Below, one piece after another: positions 10,901-21,677 of a DNA stretch of 64,000 bases. Made by a program: the position numbers and the translations under genes. The stretch spans positions 1 through 64,000 of the forward strand of contig JAXGGA010001167.1 of the NCBI GenBank assembly GCA_038373865.1, in the 5' to 3' direction. The stretch is from Uloborus plumipes (taxonomy: Eukaryota > Arthropoda > Arachnida > Araneae > Uloboridae). How positions within the stretch are numbered: position 1 is the stretch's first letter; each line of letters starts with the position of its first letter. Under the pieces are notes generated by a model, which worked only from the letters and a program-made list of their open reading frames with translations, was not told the origin of the DNA and made no database searches.

Positions 10901-12699
10901 GTTAAAATAAAGAACATTTCAAATGTCATTGAATATTTTTCCTCACAACCTTCAAACTTATTCTGCAATGTATCTGATAACGGTGATGGAGAGACTACAA
11001 CAATACCAAGCCTCAACGTGATGAATACGTACCAGTTCTGGTTATTCGCTGTGATCGTCATAATGGCTGGTGTATGTAACAACTCATTATTTACAATGGC
11101 TGATACAGCTTGCTATGAAAGTCTCCAGAAAACTGGATCAGACTACGGAAAGCAAAGACTCTGGGGGGCTGTAAGTTGGGGTGTCATTGCGCCATTTGCT
11201 GGTTTTGTGAATGACTATACAAATAGCTACGTCACAGGATGGTGCCTAATGGGCATTTTATGCGCACTGGAAATATGGAACATATCAAAAGTGGATCTAG
11301 TCAAACCCCACTTTTCCCAAAATATTCTGAAAGATATTGGAACCGTCATGCAATCTAGAGAGTTCATGTTGTTCACTTTTGGAGTATTTATGAATGGAGT
11401 AGCTACTGGCATAATTTGGTTTTACTTGTCTTACTTCTTCAGCCACATTGGTGGGAACCGCTTGATGATTGGATTAGCCCACGCAATACAATGTTTCGTA
11501 GGTGAACTTCCTTTTATGTTCTACTCAGAATGGATGATAAAGAAGTTAGGACATTTCAACATCGTTACATTGGCAATATTTATGCACTTCCTCAGGTTCT
11601 ACTGGTATAGCTATTTCCGAAATCCATGGATGATGCTACCCATAGAGAGTGTGCACGGATTCACTTACGGCTCGTTCTATGCTGCAATGACGTCTTATGC
11701 AAAACTGAGTGCAAAGCCAGGAACAGAAGCCACAACCCAGTCTGTTCTTTGTACATGCTATGAAGGTTTCGGTGAGTAAAAATTTCTTCTTCCATTTTCT
11801 GACAAACCTGCAGCTTTACCTACGGTACGGCGTTCCTTGGCCAATTTCATAATTTTAAGTTTGAATAAGTTGCAACTCAAATTGCTATTTTGTTTGTATT
11901 TAGAAATCTTAAAAGGTTATTCATTAGTGTAAAATGTTTTTATAAGGGTAAAATAAAAATTTTTCGATTCATTTTTCTATCTCTATATGTCTACCCACCC
12001 ACAATCCTCAGTGCAAGTCATTTCAAAACTCTTCTTTAAATTCTTCTTTTTTTTTCGTACTATTAAGAACTAAATGAACAAATAAACCTTTCTCAACATG
12101 AGCTTTGGAAGTACTTTGCAAATAATTAACCATAGTTGTCTGATACCTAATATTGTGCTCAAATTTCATAAACCATTATCTTTTGGTGCTTTAGAGATAG
12201 AAACAAAGTATACAGTTTACTTTTGAAACTTTTTTTCAGAAAATAAGATTCAATAATGAGGAAAAAGACTAGTTGTTCCATTATAATTGAGCACGCATTG
12301 CATGTTAAATTTAATGAATATATGACAAATCAATCTATTGGCTGACGCCGTTTATTAATTTTTTTTCCTGTAATAAGAAGGAGGAGAATTTCTTCTTGAC
12401 AGAATGTATTGTATCAAGCATTTACTTATCTCGCTCAAGATGCAAATAATGAAACAATGTGCTCACAACTGTTTCACATTTTTATGAGTTCAATTTGTTA
12501 ATTTTGGAATTATTTTTTCATAGGTGCTGGTTTAGGGTGCGTATTAGCTGGAATTAGTTTTGACACATATGGTGACTTCAACACATTTTTTTATGCGAGT
12601 ATGTGCTGCGCTTGCGCTTGTGTAATAAATTTTGGATCTTCTGTATACCTCCAAAGAAGAGGGAAGACTATCGATTTTGCTTCTCATGTTGTGTCTTAA
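4777..12699 (+). CDS. Gene A: MFSD6-like major facilitator transporter, spliced CDS of 3 exons, 610 aa
   Basis: Spliced CDS joins 4777-4915, 10254-11771 and 12524-12699; both introns are phase 1 with GT-AG ends and the total is 611 codons including the stop. The protein looks like a 12-helix MFS_1_like/MFSD6 transporter of a cell membrane; substrate unknown. Helix 1 spans the exon 1-2 junction (LHFFLFIG + AMGAVLPYIPV). The cytoplasmic helix 2-3 signature GYLADYFNRLKA is at about residues 89-100. An extracellular loop at about 125-304 carries 8 Cys and 7 N-glycosylation sequons. The family motif YGKQRLWGAVSWG begins near residue 344, and the C-terminal half ends in HGFTYGSFYAAMTSYAK and a last helix in exon 3. 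The ATG (gacgccATG) is chosen because a splice acceptor lies 13 nt upstream and the Kozak context is good. Family membership is from recognised motifs; transport itself is inferred. Confidence 0.88.
5566..5683 (-). mobile_element. Severely truncated copy of the same LINE, with 11-bp target duplication
   Basis: 118 bp matching 34.4-34.5 kb (CAGCAACAGGCTCTGGGCCC...CAATGGCCCTCTTAAA), flanked by a perfect GTCATCGTAAT on both sides (5555-5565, 5684-5694). It lies in gene A intron 1. Confidence 0.88.
7091..7325. mobile_element. GC-rich GGTTTCCTAG MITE with duplicated right end
   Basis: Left end GGTTTCCTAG is mirrored by CTAGGAAACC at 7249-7258 and again at 7316-7325, because about 65 bp of the right terminus (TTCTGATTCCAG...GACGATT) is tandemly duplicated. 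It contains TGCGCATGCGC (7148-7158), an NRF-1-type palindrome. Strikingly GC-rich within AT-rich intron DNA. Confidence 0.6.
7921..8422. mobile_element. piggyBac-like MITE (502 bp)
   Basis: TTAA at 7917-7920 and 8423-8426; inverted ends CCCATTAATGCCT and AGGCATTAATAGG. There is an internal GTCCCT..AGGGAC hairpin near the right end. No coding. Confidence 0.65.
8467..8522. repeat. CTTTCTTTCTAACTAT minisatellite
   Basis: About three 16-bp units of the pattern, at the start of the Helitron-like element. Confidence 0.85.
8690..9030. repeat. Tandem repeat interrupted by a palindromic MITE
   Basis: Unit one at 8697-8765 (TTCCAAGACATTTTTTC... GAATTAAAACGTTAATTAAATT). Unit two starts at 8770 and is split by an inserted element of about 8804-8976 whose ends are mirror images (AGGGC..GAATTCAAGTGAAAC and GTTTCACTTGAATTC..GCCCT). 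The unit then resumes AAATTAAAACGTTAATTAAATT. The phrase TTCAAGTGAAAC appears four times in the insert in both orientations. Confidence 0.65.
9391..9578. repeat. GC-rich hairpin minisatellite, four units of about 60 bp
   Basis: Four copies of a unit with core GGCGAGCCGCCTTGGCGGCG separated by AT-rich TAAACTTTCCTC-type spacers, at about 9394, 9447, 9501 and 9553. Each core folds as a GCCGCC/GGCGGC hairpin. It lies just before the Helitron-like 3' end. Confidence 0.8.
10254..11771 (+). CDS. Gene A coding exon 2 (main transporter body)
   Basis: Starts after a polypyrimidine-rich acceptor (tttttctttcag, AG at 10252-10253) and ends at the donor G|GTGAGT (GT at 11772-11773). It carries 505 full codons: most of helix 1, helices 2-3, the glycosylated Cys-containing loop, and helices 4-11. 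In gene B the same region is split by an extra intron; in gene C it is also one exon. Confidence 0.9.
12524..12699 (+). CDS. Gene A coding exon 3 (last helix and C-terminus)
   Basis: Acceptor tttttcatag ends at 12523. The exon completes the Gly codon and reads GLGCVLAGISFDTYGDF, a run of hydrophobic and Cys residues (last helix), then a basic tail ending at TAA 12697-12699. It aligns with the last exons of genes B and C around the G.G..(A/G)G...D.YG pattern. It is absent from long-ORF listings because it is only 57 codons. Confidence 0.85.
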
Positions 12700-12704
12700 A
12701 ACTC

Positions 12705-12710
12705 AATAAA
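12705..12710 (+). terminator. Gene A polyadenylation signal
   Basis: AATAAA lies 5 nt after the stop codon, with a second AATAA-like element a few bases on. Gene C has the same stop, 5 nt, AATAAA spacing. Confidence 0.6.
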
Positions 12711-15281
12711 AATTCAATAATTTGTGCCAGTCTTTTGTAATTTCATGATTTAAGGGGAAAAAAAGGAAACGTTCGCAGTTGAATTTGCATGAAACATCTG
12801 GGAATGTAACTGGAACGTTAAAGAGCAATTTCATACTCGTAATTTTTTGCCGAAATTATTAATGACTACCAACTACTTCATAGCGACCGTCTGAAAGTTT
12901 GCCCAAAAAAATTGACGAAAACAACTCTAAAATTACTCAAAGGATTTTTCAGCTGGTTATATGTTGGTAGTTTAGGTACATATGCACGTGCTCACAGGTC
13001 TAAAAAAATACTCAACATTCATTCGAAGGTGAGCAAAATCAAAATTTAGACCGAAATTTGAGCAAATTTTTTTCACGATCACAATACTTAATGTACTGCG
13101 TAACAAGAAGTAAAAACACAGTCGAAAATTTGGTACTATGAAATGACTACAAAGAGACAACGTGTATAAAATTACGAATAAAAACATTTAACATTTACAT
13201 TTATGAGTTTAAAACTCAGCAAACAGCTGTTTCAAGACTGTCCGATACAAGTCCCATCATCAGTGCATAAGAAAGAAGAATGGATCCCCATCAACTTTTT
13301 GTCTTTTTACCTCTGTGTTAGCTCTAATAAACTTCCAGTTATATTTTAACATTCATTCTAAGGCTATTCTAGAATTACAGGGTTATCCCAGAAGGATTGA
13401 ACTGGATTCTAGAATATGTTTTTCAATTTAACTTAGTCTGTTTACTTTATTTTACTTTATTTTGATTTTTTTTAATGTTGCATATTTTCACAGTAGGTAA
13501 ATGTTTAGTGTAGTTTTGTTCATCTCTGCACTATTTATTTATTTATTTATTTATGATGGTTGCGTTATGGGGCATAACTTAGCGTTTCAATTTATCAGTG
13601 TTCCTTTCATTATGCAAATAATAAAGAGGCTGAAAATATAGCCGGAAAGTATGTAAAACAATAACTTTTAGATACAATTATTAATATCCGAAAGAGGGTG
13701 GAAATTCAAAAAGAGAAAAAAAATGCGTCTCAAAAGAAATTGAAAACGCTGTTTCAATTCATGGTTGAAATCTTGGATCGTAAAAATGCCACAAGCATTT
13801 TTTTTTTTTTTCTTATCGTTGTTGATCAAGTGATTAAGTACTCATCGTGGAACAGTACTATCTTAATTAAGCCTTATTAATGTAGCTCTGAAGGACAAAT
13901 TCATTGAATATCTAATAATGGTGTCGTTAGAAAATATTTTACTCAATTGCGCTTAATGAAGCATCATTTAATGATATCATTTACAACGTTTTTAATTGAA
14001 CGAAGTCGTTCAGATGAACGAGTTCAATGAACGGGTAAAACTAATGAACGATCCGTAGATGAACGAATAAGTAAAAAGAACGACATAACCCATCTCTATT
14101 ATTTCTAGTATTTTCTAAAATGAGTAATTTAAATTAAGAGAAAACATGCAAGTATTGCGGAACCGTTGAGTATTTCTTATGGAACCCTAGGCTGCCGCGG
14201 GAAACAATTTAAGAGACGCCGGTGTCGATATGTAATGCATTTAAGTTTCGAAGAGTCTATAAAGCTTTGTAAAAGAAATACAGCAAGTTTTTCCCACGAG
14301 CAATGACTGGGCACTGCCATAATATGAATTATTTATGATAGAGATAACTTGATACAGACTGAAGGTCAAGACTAAGTTACTTTTGTGGCTAATTTTCATT
14401 TTCCTTGCAACGTAACTGTTTCGTGCTCCTTTCTGTTGTACTAATTTCTCTTAATACATTTTGCGCTACTTAGACAAAATATATCTGGTTGATTTCGATA
14501 CAAATCTATATCTAAATAGCACAGAAACTGCCAAGCTGAGTTACTAACTTTTCAGATCATAGCGTAACATTTGCATTTAATTTTTAACAACAGTGAAAAA
14601 TAAAAACATTTTGTGTTTTTACTTCGACATCTTGTCCTTCTACAGCTGAGTTCTGAAGGATGTGTTCTGATCTCACTTGCTTTACGGGCCCTTAAAACTT
14701 GGAAATCGGATATCTCTTTGAGTTTTAATCGCAATTTTTTTTTTTTTTTTTAATTGCGCTGGAATTATTTTTCAATGGAGATTTTTCCCTAAAAATAAGT
14801 TAGGGGACTTAGAGCTCACATAAAAAGTTAGATTTTGTATTTTTTTACTTTTAAATTTTTTGTCTTCTTAACATTGCACGTCATTTTGAGCATTTGTCTG
14901 GACTGTAGATATCGTATAACTCCATAGCGGCAACCACTGACAGTCATTCAACCATCGAATCTTGAAGTGGACGGTCAAAAATAAAAGAATACGGTGATAC
15001 AACACTGATGTCCAGTGGGGGCTACTCTGTTTGCACGGAAAAAGCTGCTTCCACGCATGCGCTTTTCAGACGCTTGCCAGTCTAACCTTGCCTCCGTGGT
15101 TGCCCATAGAACCGGTTTCTAGTTGTAAACCTAGTTAATTTTTTCTAATATCTATTATTCCTGATCGAAATTTCTTGCAAAAAAGGAAAATAATTATTTT
15201 TTCAGTCTCAACATCTCATCGCAGACGGTAAAAGTTTTCGTTCGAACAAACAAACAATCACAGCTTCAAAACTGCTAAGTT

Positions 15282-15324
<43 letters not shown>

Positions 15325-16689
15325 CTTTTTATTTATTTTTTTTTTTATTATTGAACGTAAAAATTCATCTGGAAAGTCATGTTGAAAATGCAGCTGAGAA
15401 GCTACATTTTCATTGTGAACAATATTTCGTAAAATTTCTGCTAAATGAGTGAAGGACTACAATCCTACTTCAACGTCACTTAGTAATCGAACTTTTTATT
15501 TTTAGGGCTTAGTTGAAGAATTTCATCCAAATAAATTTAAAAAAAAATTGTCATCTCTAACTTTACATCTGTTATACAATTTTGATCAAAAGGACACTAC
15601 AAGTTGAGTTTGAGTAAGTTGGTGTGGAATAATCTTCCCCTTTTGAAGGAGAACACCTATGCATCAACAATTTTATTTATTCATTTATTTATTTATTTTA
15701 TTTTATTTTATTTTTTTATATTTTTCTTTTTTGAGTCCTCCAATGTGAGATTTCACTTCATCAATATGAAAACGAAATAACCCAAGATTAATATTTTTCT
15801 CTCTTTTCCTTTGATTTCATAAATATAGAACTTAAAATTGCTTTAAAACTGAAAAAAAAAAAAAACAGGCAAGTTTCATCAGTACATAATATTCATTGAC
15901 GATGATACGTGTGAAACATAAGAAAAAAATTTTTAATTATGTGGTTTTTGAATTACAAAACCTTGAAGTTATTTTGCCAGGGATAAAAATTTGCTTGTTT
16001 TTTCCGAATCAACATCACGAGGGTGCCTGTGAATCTGCTTTTCACCTTCCAACATGAAGAGGAATAAGCAGCTTAAATCAAGAGAACAAAAATGAAATTG
16101 TTTATATTTACTTAACGACATGTCGTGGAATTCTTCACGTTTACGCGTACAAATCAAAAGTTTCTGAAATAAACTTCTCAGTATTCTGTTTCATTAACAA
16201 AATAATTAAATTTTATTCTACATTTGGTTTGAACTTTCAGCTTGGGTTATGTACTCATTAATATCTGTGTTTAGGGTCATTTATCCCAAAAACATTTTCA
16301 TACAGTCAAGGCCCATGATTTTTCCATTTTCCGAGAATGAGAGAAGGGTGAAGGGTTTATATAATGTACTCAGTGCATCGAAAAGGAAAGGACGACAAAA
16401 TACATGCAAATGAGGGTAAGCTGACTTGTGAATGAACATTTCCAGTGAATAAATACCTCTTTTTTTTTCGAAAAAAAAGGTTCTGAAACATTTTTTTTTT
16501 CCGATGAATCAGCAGAATTAACTCCGTTCTACACATTTACAGAAAAAAAATGATTAGAAAATGGTGCGTTTATATACTGATTGGGGTGTTCATTGACAGT
16601 GTTTGAGCACTTTTTTGGGGGTTTAAAAAGAGCACAGCTTCTTTTTAAACCCCCATAAACCTGGTGTAGAACCATACGAGCTCTGCTAT
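12711..16689. other. Spacer between genes A and B, no gene seen
   Basis: AT-rich. Contains ATTT microsatellites (13536-13556, 15678-15720), GAACGA-rich DNA near 13995-14085 that may be a hAT end, and the poly-T tract. Confidence 0.6.
15283..15324. repeat. Poly-T tract, about 42 nt
   Basis: Uninterrupted T run, then T-rich DNA. Other long T or A runs occur at about 57102-57124, 41769-41782 and 14735-14752. Confidence 0.95.
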
Positions 16690-16997
16690 ACGTGGTAGCC
16701 CGATCGGTAAGGCTTCAGACTCGTAACTGGAGGTTCCCGTGTTCGATCATGGCCGATCAAAGGTCCACCGTCGTTGCAACTGGTGGCTGGGCGACGTAAA
16801 ATATGGATCGTGTACAAAGTCCTCAGAGTGAAACGATAACTCTTGGGGTACTGGATCAAGGGTTTGCTCGGCCCTTGGTCTGAATCAAAAGAACAAAGCG
16901 CTCTTCAGGGCCCCATCCCGGTTAAACCACGAGTCGTGGTCGGAACGGGGGACCTTGGAGAGTGAAGTGAAGTGAGCTCACCCTTTTTTTTTTTTTA
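16690..16997 (+). mobile_element. tRNA-derived SINE
   Basis: The head GTGGTAGCCCGATCGGTAAG (A-box-like) is followed about 40 nt on by GTGTTCGATCATGG (B-box-like), giving a tRNA-like promoter. A body with GGTCGGAACGGGGGACC follows and the element ends in a T run. It is not a functional tRNA: no cloverleaf closes. GC-rich compared with its surroundings. Confidence 0.6.
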
Positions 16998-18743
16998 AAT
17001 AATATTACGTGTATTATCTGAAGTGCTTTTCCGGTCATGTGGTAAATGATACAGTATTTAACGATGCTATGAATTTTTGAAATGTTGGGTGGAGGACGCA
17101 ATTAACCTTCTTTTTCCACAAATGACGGCCTCATACATAATAACTTCTAGTTATTAGTTTTTTTAAGTTAAAGGTTAACTTGCAAAACTTTCTATGAAAA
17201 CCTTCGGTTTAATATTTGAAGAAATTTGAAAACTTCATGAGAATTTAAGAAATTTTGGAACCATAATGGTATTATTCTATATTTCTTTGTTTTTCGGAAA
17301 TGGCAACAACGGCAGGTGAATTTCAGAAATTCGGTCTACTGCTTGGGTGGTGTCTTTCTGTTCAGTAAACACGATTGAAATGCAGCTTCAGAAATGAAAG
17401 CTTTGAATTAAACTGTTTACATCTTTTCCCAATCAATTCAGACTTAAAAGCCGTGCTTCAAGTAAGTTACATCGATTTTTTCATAAATATATTTCTTTTC
17501 ATAATTGTTGTGATCGTGTTTGTTCATGCATGTTATAATTTATCACGTATTTTTAATAAATTTCATCCGGTAAAATTAAAATTTTAAAATATGAAAACAA
17601 ACTTTGTTTTGACCTGATGCATAAAATGAATTTCATTTCATCACACTCCAAAATGATTTATGTCATTAATGGAACGAATTCCAAAGCCTGTATTTGATTT
17701 GGATTACTGATTGTTGTTAGAAATTAATTGATGCTTTTCGTGTGAAATGGATAAGAAATAACGTTAGCAGAGCAACAAAATTTCAATTATTATACAAAGG
17801 TTTTTATTTTCATTTATTTAGTTCTTTTTGGAGGGTCAGGGGGTCGTAAAGCAGAAGATGTGGATGAAGAAATCATCCTTTACTAGGGGCTTTTTATTTC
17901 ATAATCAATCATCTTATATTTTGAAAAAAAGGAGTTTCTTGTAAAACACGTGTACAACAATTTGCAATTCTGTGCTTTATTACTTATCCCTGTTATCAAT
18001 TTATTATTTACCACTCTTTCTGTACTTCAATTTCAAATAATGAATAATATTTTAGCAGTTAATTAAGAACCTTCTTGACCTGATGCTAATACAAGTGCAA
18101 CTATTTGAATACAGAATATAATTACTATTGACAAATAGTGTCAAATGTTAGAAATTTAAAATTACATATTTTCGTGTGATCAGTACGATAAATACGTTAT
18201 TTGTAGCAATTAAACAGAGTATCGCATAAATATTTGAAATGTAGGACGATTTAATTTACTGAAGACTTATGATCCATTTAAAAAATAGTTTATTTTAAAC
18301 CTTTAATTTCAACTTCGCAACTAAAGTGTTTTTAAATCTTGCGAAATTTTCCGAAAGAAGAAATTTTCCGAAGAAACTTATTATATATTGCTGCTTAATA
18401 AACATTATAATTATATGATATTTCAATTTAATAGATGCTTTTAAAAGTTGACTTCGTTCATCAAGTTTTTTAATAAAATTCAAATTAGACTGCGAATTCT
18501 CAACACTCAAATCTTTGCATTTAATCAGACAATTTGCATGTTTGCACAGGCAATTTAGAGCGTTGAGATTAAAACTTGTGAAAAATTTTAATTACAATAT
18601 CGTAGTATCTGACATTACACGTCTAATGTTTTCTTTCTTTTTTTTTTTTTTGAAAAATATTTTAGCTTTGAAGAAATTTTCTAGTTTTATGCTTTTGAAT
18701 CACTTTTGACAATTTGGATTAGCAATTTTGAGCTTATGATGCA
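16998..18743. other. Spacer, no gene seen
   Basis: AT-rich DNA; no recognisable coding or repeat. Confidence 0.55.
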
Positions 18744-18920
18744 TGTTATGTGCTACCTGGTTGCTATAGCAACCGTGCATTTCTGCATTCTACGAACTCT
18801 CTTTTAGGCACGTGCGGAATAATGCTACCTGGTTGTTATGGCAACAGCTCATTTCTATGTTCTACAAACTTCTACGTGACTGTCTTTGGCACGTGTCGAA
18901 CAATTGTCACACGTGACACA
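18744..18920. promoter_or_regulatory. Duplicated segment with two X-boxes and three E-boxes
   Basis: A roughly 72-bp unit occurs twice (GCTACCTGGTTG at 18752 and 18824). Each copy has a palindrome fitting the RFX X-box consensus GTHNYYATRRNAAC: GTTGCTATAGCAAC at 18760-18773 and GTTGTTATGGCAAC at 18832-18845. CACGTG E-boxes follow at 18809, 18890 and 18910. It lies about 2.7 kb upstream of gene B. X-boxes are bound by RFX factors; whether these are used is unknown. Confidence 0.5.
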
Positions 18921-19688
18921 TGCTCGTTTAAACGTTCAAATTGCCGCCATTTAGCTTTTCATCATGCATGACTGATAATTATAACTAGGAATTTTAAATT
19001 AAAAGTAATAGCTTTAATGCTATCTAAGGTTTCCAAAGCGTTTTAACCGGTGCAATTTTTTGCGTGTGTTGTTTCTTTAGAACAATTATTCAGTTCTTAG
19101 TATTTTCGAGCCCAAAGGAGCATACTAGTTTCTGAAATATGAAATAAAACTGATTTCTGCCTTAAATTTTATTTATATATTTATTTTTGTGGTTTACTTT
19201 AATTATTTGGTACTTGTTCATTTATGGTTTTTGCTATCGCAATTTTATACACCAAATTTTGCTCTAAAATTTGAGAAATCAGAAATAAAACTGATTTGCT
19301 TCAGTTTCATGAATTTGATTTATTTTAGGCAGTCGCAAAAAATAAATAAAATAATAATAATAATAATAATACTCTCAGACTAATGTAAAGGAATATAATT
19401 GGTTAAATAACTTTAAACTATTTTTAACTATGTTATGAAAAACTTTAGTACTGAATGCACACAGAAATGTATTCAAAATTAAGTATTAGAATTTGATCAC
19501 AATAAATCGTTCAGCATCACTACGAAATTCTTCTCATTCCTTTTTTCCCAATAAAATGCAGCAGAGAGTGCACCATTATATATTTTAGCATTGCTTAAAA
19601 GCATTACGCCTCTGATAGTCTTTGGAAAACAGAATTGAGGACTGTTTTAGTGCTCGTATTATCATACTTATGGCTCATTTATGTTTAT

Positions 19689-20629
19689 GGGCGATTCTCT
19701 GTAAACTGGTAATTGGCTGTCCGGACCAAGTATTTTAAAAATAATAAAGTGTAATTAAGTAATTATCGCTCTTAATACAAGAAAAGCATTAATACTTTGT
19801 GGGCCAATTGTATTTGGAGCGATAACAATTTATTTTTTTTTTCTAGAAATTATCTAAGCACCAAAAACACAGTCCCCTGACTGTCCGAATCCCATAGTTT
19901 AACTGTTAAAGATAGTATTTCAAAAAACCTATTAACACTACATAAATTTGGCAATTAATATCTAAAAATGGAATAATGAAGCTATATTTTTCTTATGAAA
20001 TAAAGTATAATTACGTATTTCTAAAACTTAAAATTGTCAAGTAAATTCTGTCCAGAGTTTTTTCGAACAGTCCCCTGCAACAAATTCAAAGCTGTAATAC
20101 GAAAAATCTATAACTTTTGCAAATTCTTTTTGGCATGAAGTTTAAAGTAATCAGTGTGAATTTGACGAAATCGCCGTGAACGGTGTTGAAACGCCACTTT
20201 GTTTAGTTCGAGAGCCACATTTGTGCTGAAAGTATGCATCGTGATCGTTGCAAAAACAGTCCTCTGGGAAGTGATTTTATTAATGGCAATTAGTTTAAAT
20301 ATGAAACATATTAGTTATTATGTCCACGATTTCTGCCTAAATTTATAGGTAGTCTTGAAACTAATTATGTTCCAATAGTTTTGCAGATATTACGCTACAA
20401 AGGGCAAAAATACAGCTACCTAGCACAGTCCCCTGCCTAGTTATACTAGGCAGGGGAGTAACCCCCTATCATGATTTATCAGAAAAACATAAACTTCAAT
20501 TGGCCCTCTTTCAAACCAAAGTAATAGATTCATTTTCTGAGCAATAGTATTATAATTATACGAACATTTCAAAAAACCATGAGAACTATGATTTCGAGTG
20601 AAGAATGACGAGTTTACAGAGAATCGCCC
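19689..20629 (+). mobile_element. GGGCGATTCTC element copy 1 (941 bp)
   Basis: Inverted ends GGGCGATTCTCTGTAAACT, flanked by a 4-bp duplication TTAT (19685-19688, 20630-20633). The non-coding interior contains CAGTCCCCTG at 19870, 20068 and 20426 plus CAGTCCTCTG at 20257, and a strong hairpin CCCCTGCCTAG/CTAGGCAGGGG at 20430-20456. Superfamily not known to me; 4-bp duplications occur in Sola, Chapaev and Academ. Confidence 0.85.
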
Positions 20630-21084
20630 TTATATTAGTAAACTAGTTTCTGATTTGTAGGAATCCTTAAGTTTCGTGTCTTAACTTAAAATCTCATTTC
20701 TTTACTTTCGTGTGTTTTTCTTTTCCTTGGTACTGAATGGCACAACAAGCAGTTTATATAATATATGAATTACATGTTCGTCTTTTTTTTCTGAAACTAA
20801 ATTGAGTGCTTGTCTATTTTAAACGTCGTGAAGACATCCAATGCTTTTGTAAAGTGTCGTTTCAATCATAGGCTCCCTTCTAATCCATTGAAAAAGTGGT
20901 TCCTTGTAACTCCGAAACACGTGTCTTGTTGGGTTTTCCAAAATATAATTTCAAATTTTATTTAAATTTTGCCTCCCATATTCTTGCAAAGACACAAAGC
21001 AAACTTTCATGCTTGTTACACATTTCCCTATCATAGACACGTGCGTGCCTTTCGTCATAGTATGACGAACTTTCTTTTAATTTG

Positions 21085-21180
21085 ATTGGCCACCGTTCTA
21101 TCATCGGGAAATACAACTAGCTATATGCTGATTAATTCGCTTTATATAAGGTGGCTTGCAGGAATTTAGTTTGTTCTTTG
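21085..21180 (+). promoter_or_regulatory. Candidate core promoter of gene B
   Basis: A TATATAAGG box at 21143-21151 lies about 54 nt after an inverted CCAAT (ATTGG, 21085-21089), and a T-rich region with GAATTTAGTTTG follows about 20-30 nt downstream. Gene B's first coding exon lies about 400 nt further on, directly after a splice acceptor, so a short untranslated exon from here would fit. No transcript evidence is available. Confidence 0.4.
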
Positions 21181-21577
21181 TTCTTATTTCTTCGACGTCA
21201 TGTATACGTATTACTTTTATTTTGCTCAGCCGAGTTGGCTGCAAAATTAACCTATGTAAATGTCCATCAATAAATGTTATTAAAATTTAAAAATATTCTC
21301 GTTATTGCACAAACTCCAACTCTCTCTCTGCTCGGTCACTTAAAAATACGATGGACTTTTAATTTCCCCATGGACAATTTAATATGTCTGCAGTTACCTG
21401 CAAAGTTATGCTTTTTAAAGTTACATTCATTACATTTTACTTTCCCTCACAAATGCATATATTTCTTTACTAATGACGATGATATAACAAAATAATTATT
21501 ACCTTCAATCGTTAAAATATGTAATTTCTCCAATTTTTATCGAGCGGAAGCAGAGCTCATATTTTGTTTCTCTAGGC

Positions 21578-21677
21578 ATGTCGTCCTCCACAAATGCAGA
21601 TTCAAAATCGAAATCTTGTCTTCAAGTCAACCAAAAATTCTTGCCGTTTAAGATCCATTATTTTCTACTGTGTGGTG
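21578..21677 (+). CDS. Gene B coding exon 1 (33 codons)
   Basis: Reads MSSSTNADSKSKSC... and ends FLPFKIHYFLLCGG at G|GTAAGT (GT at 21678-21679), phase 1. It matches the first exons of A (LPYKLHFFLFIGG) and C (LLPVKIHYFLLNGG). A splice acceptor (tttctctag) ends at 21575, two bases before the ATG. It was identified by homology and splice phase because it is short. Confidence 0.82.

Noticed and set aside
16690..16765. Possible tRNA gene
   Set aside because: A- and B-box-like motifs are present but no closed cloverleaf, and it continues into a SINE body and T-rich tail.
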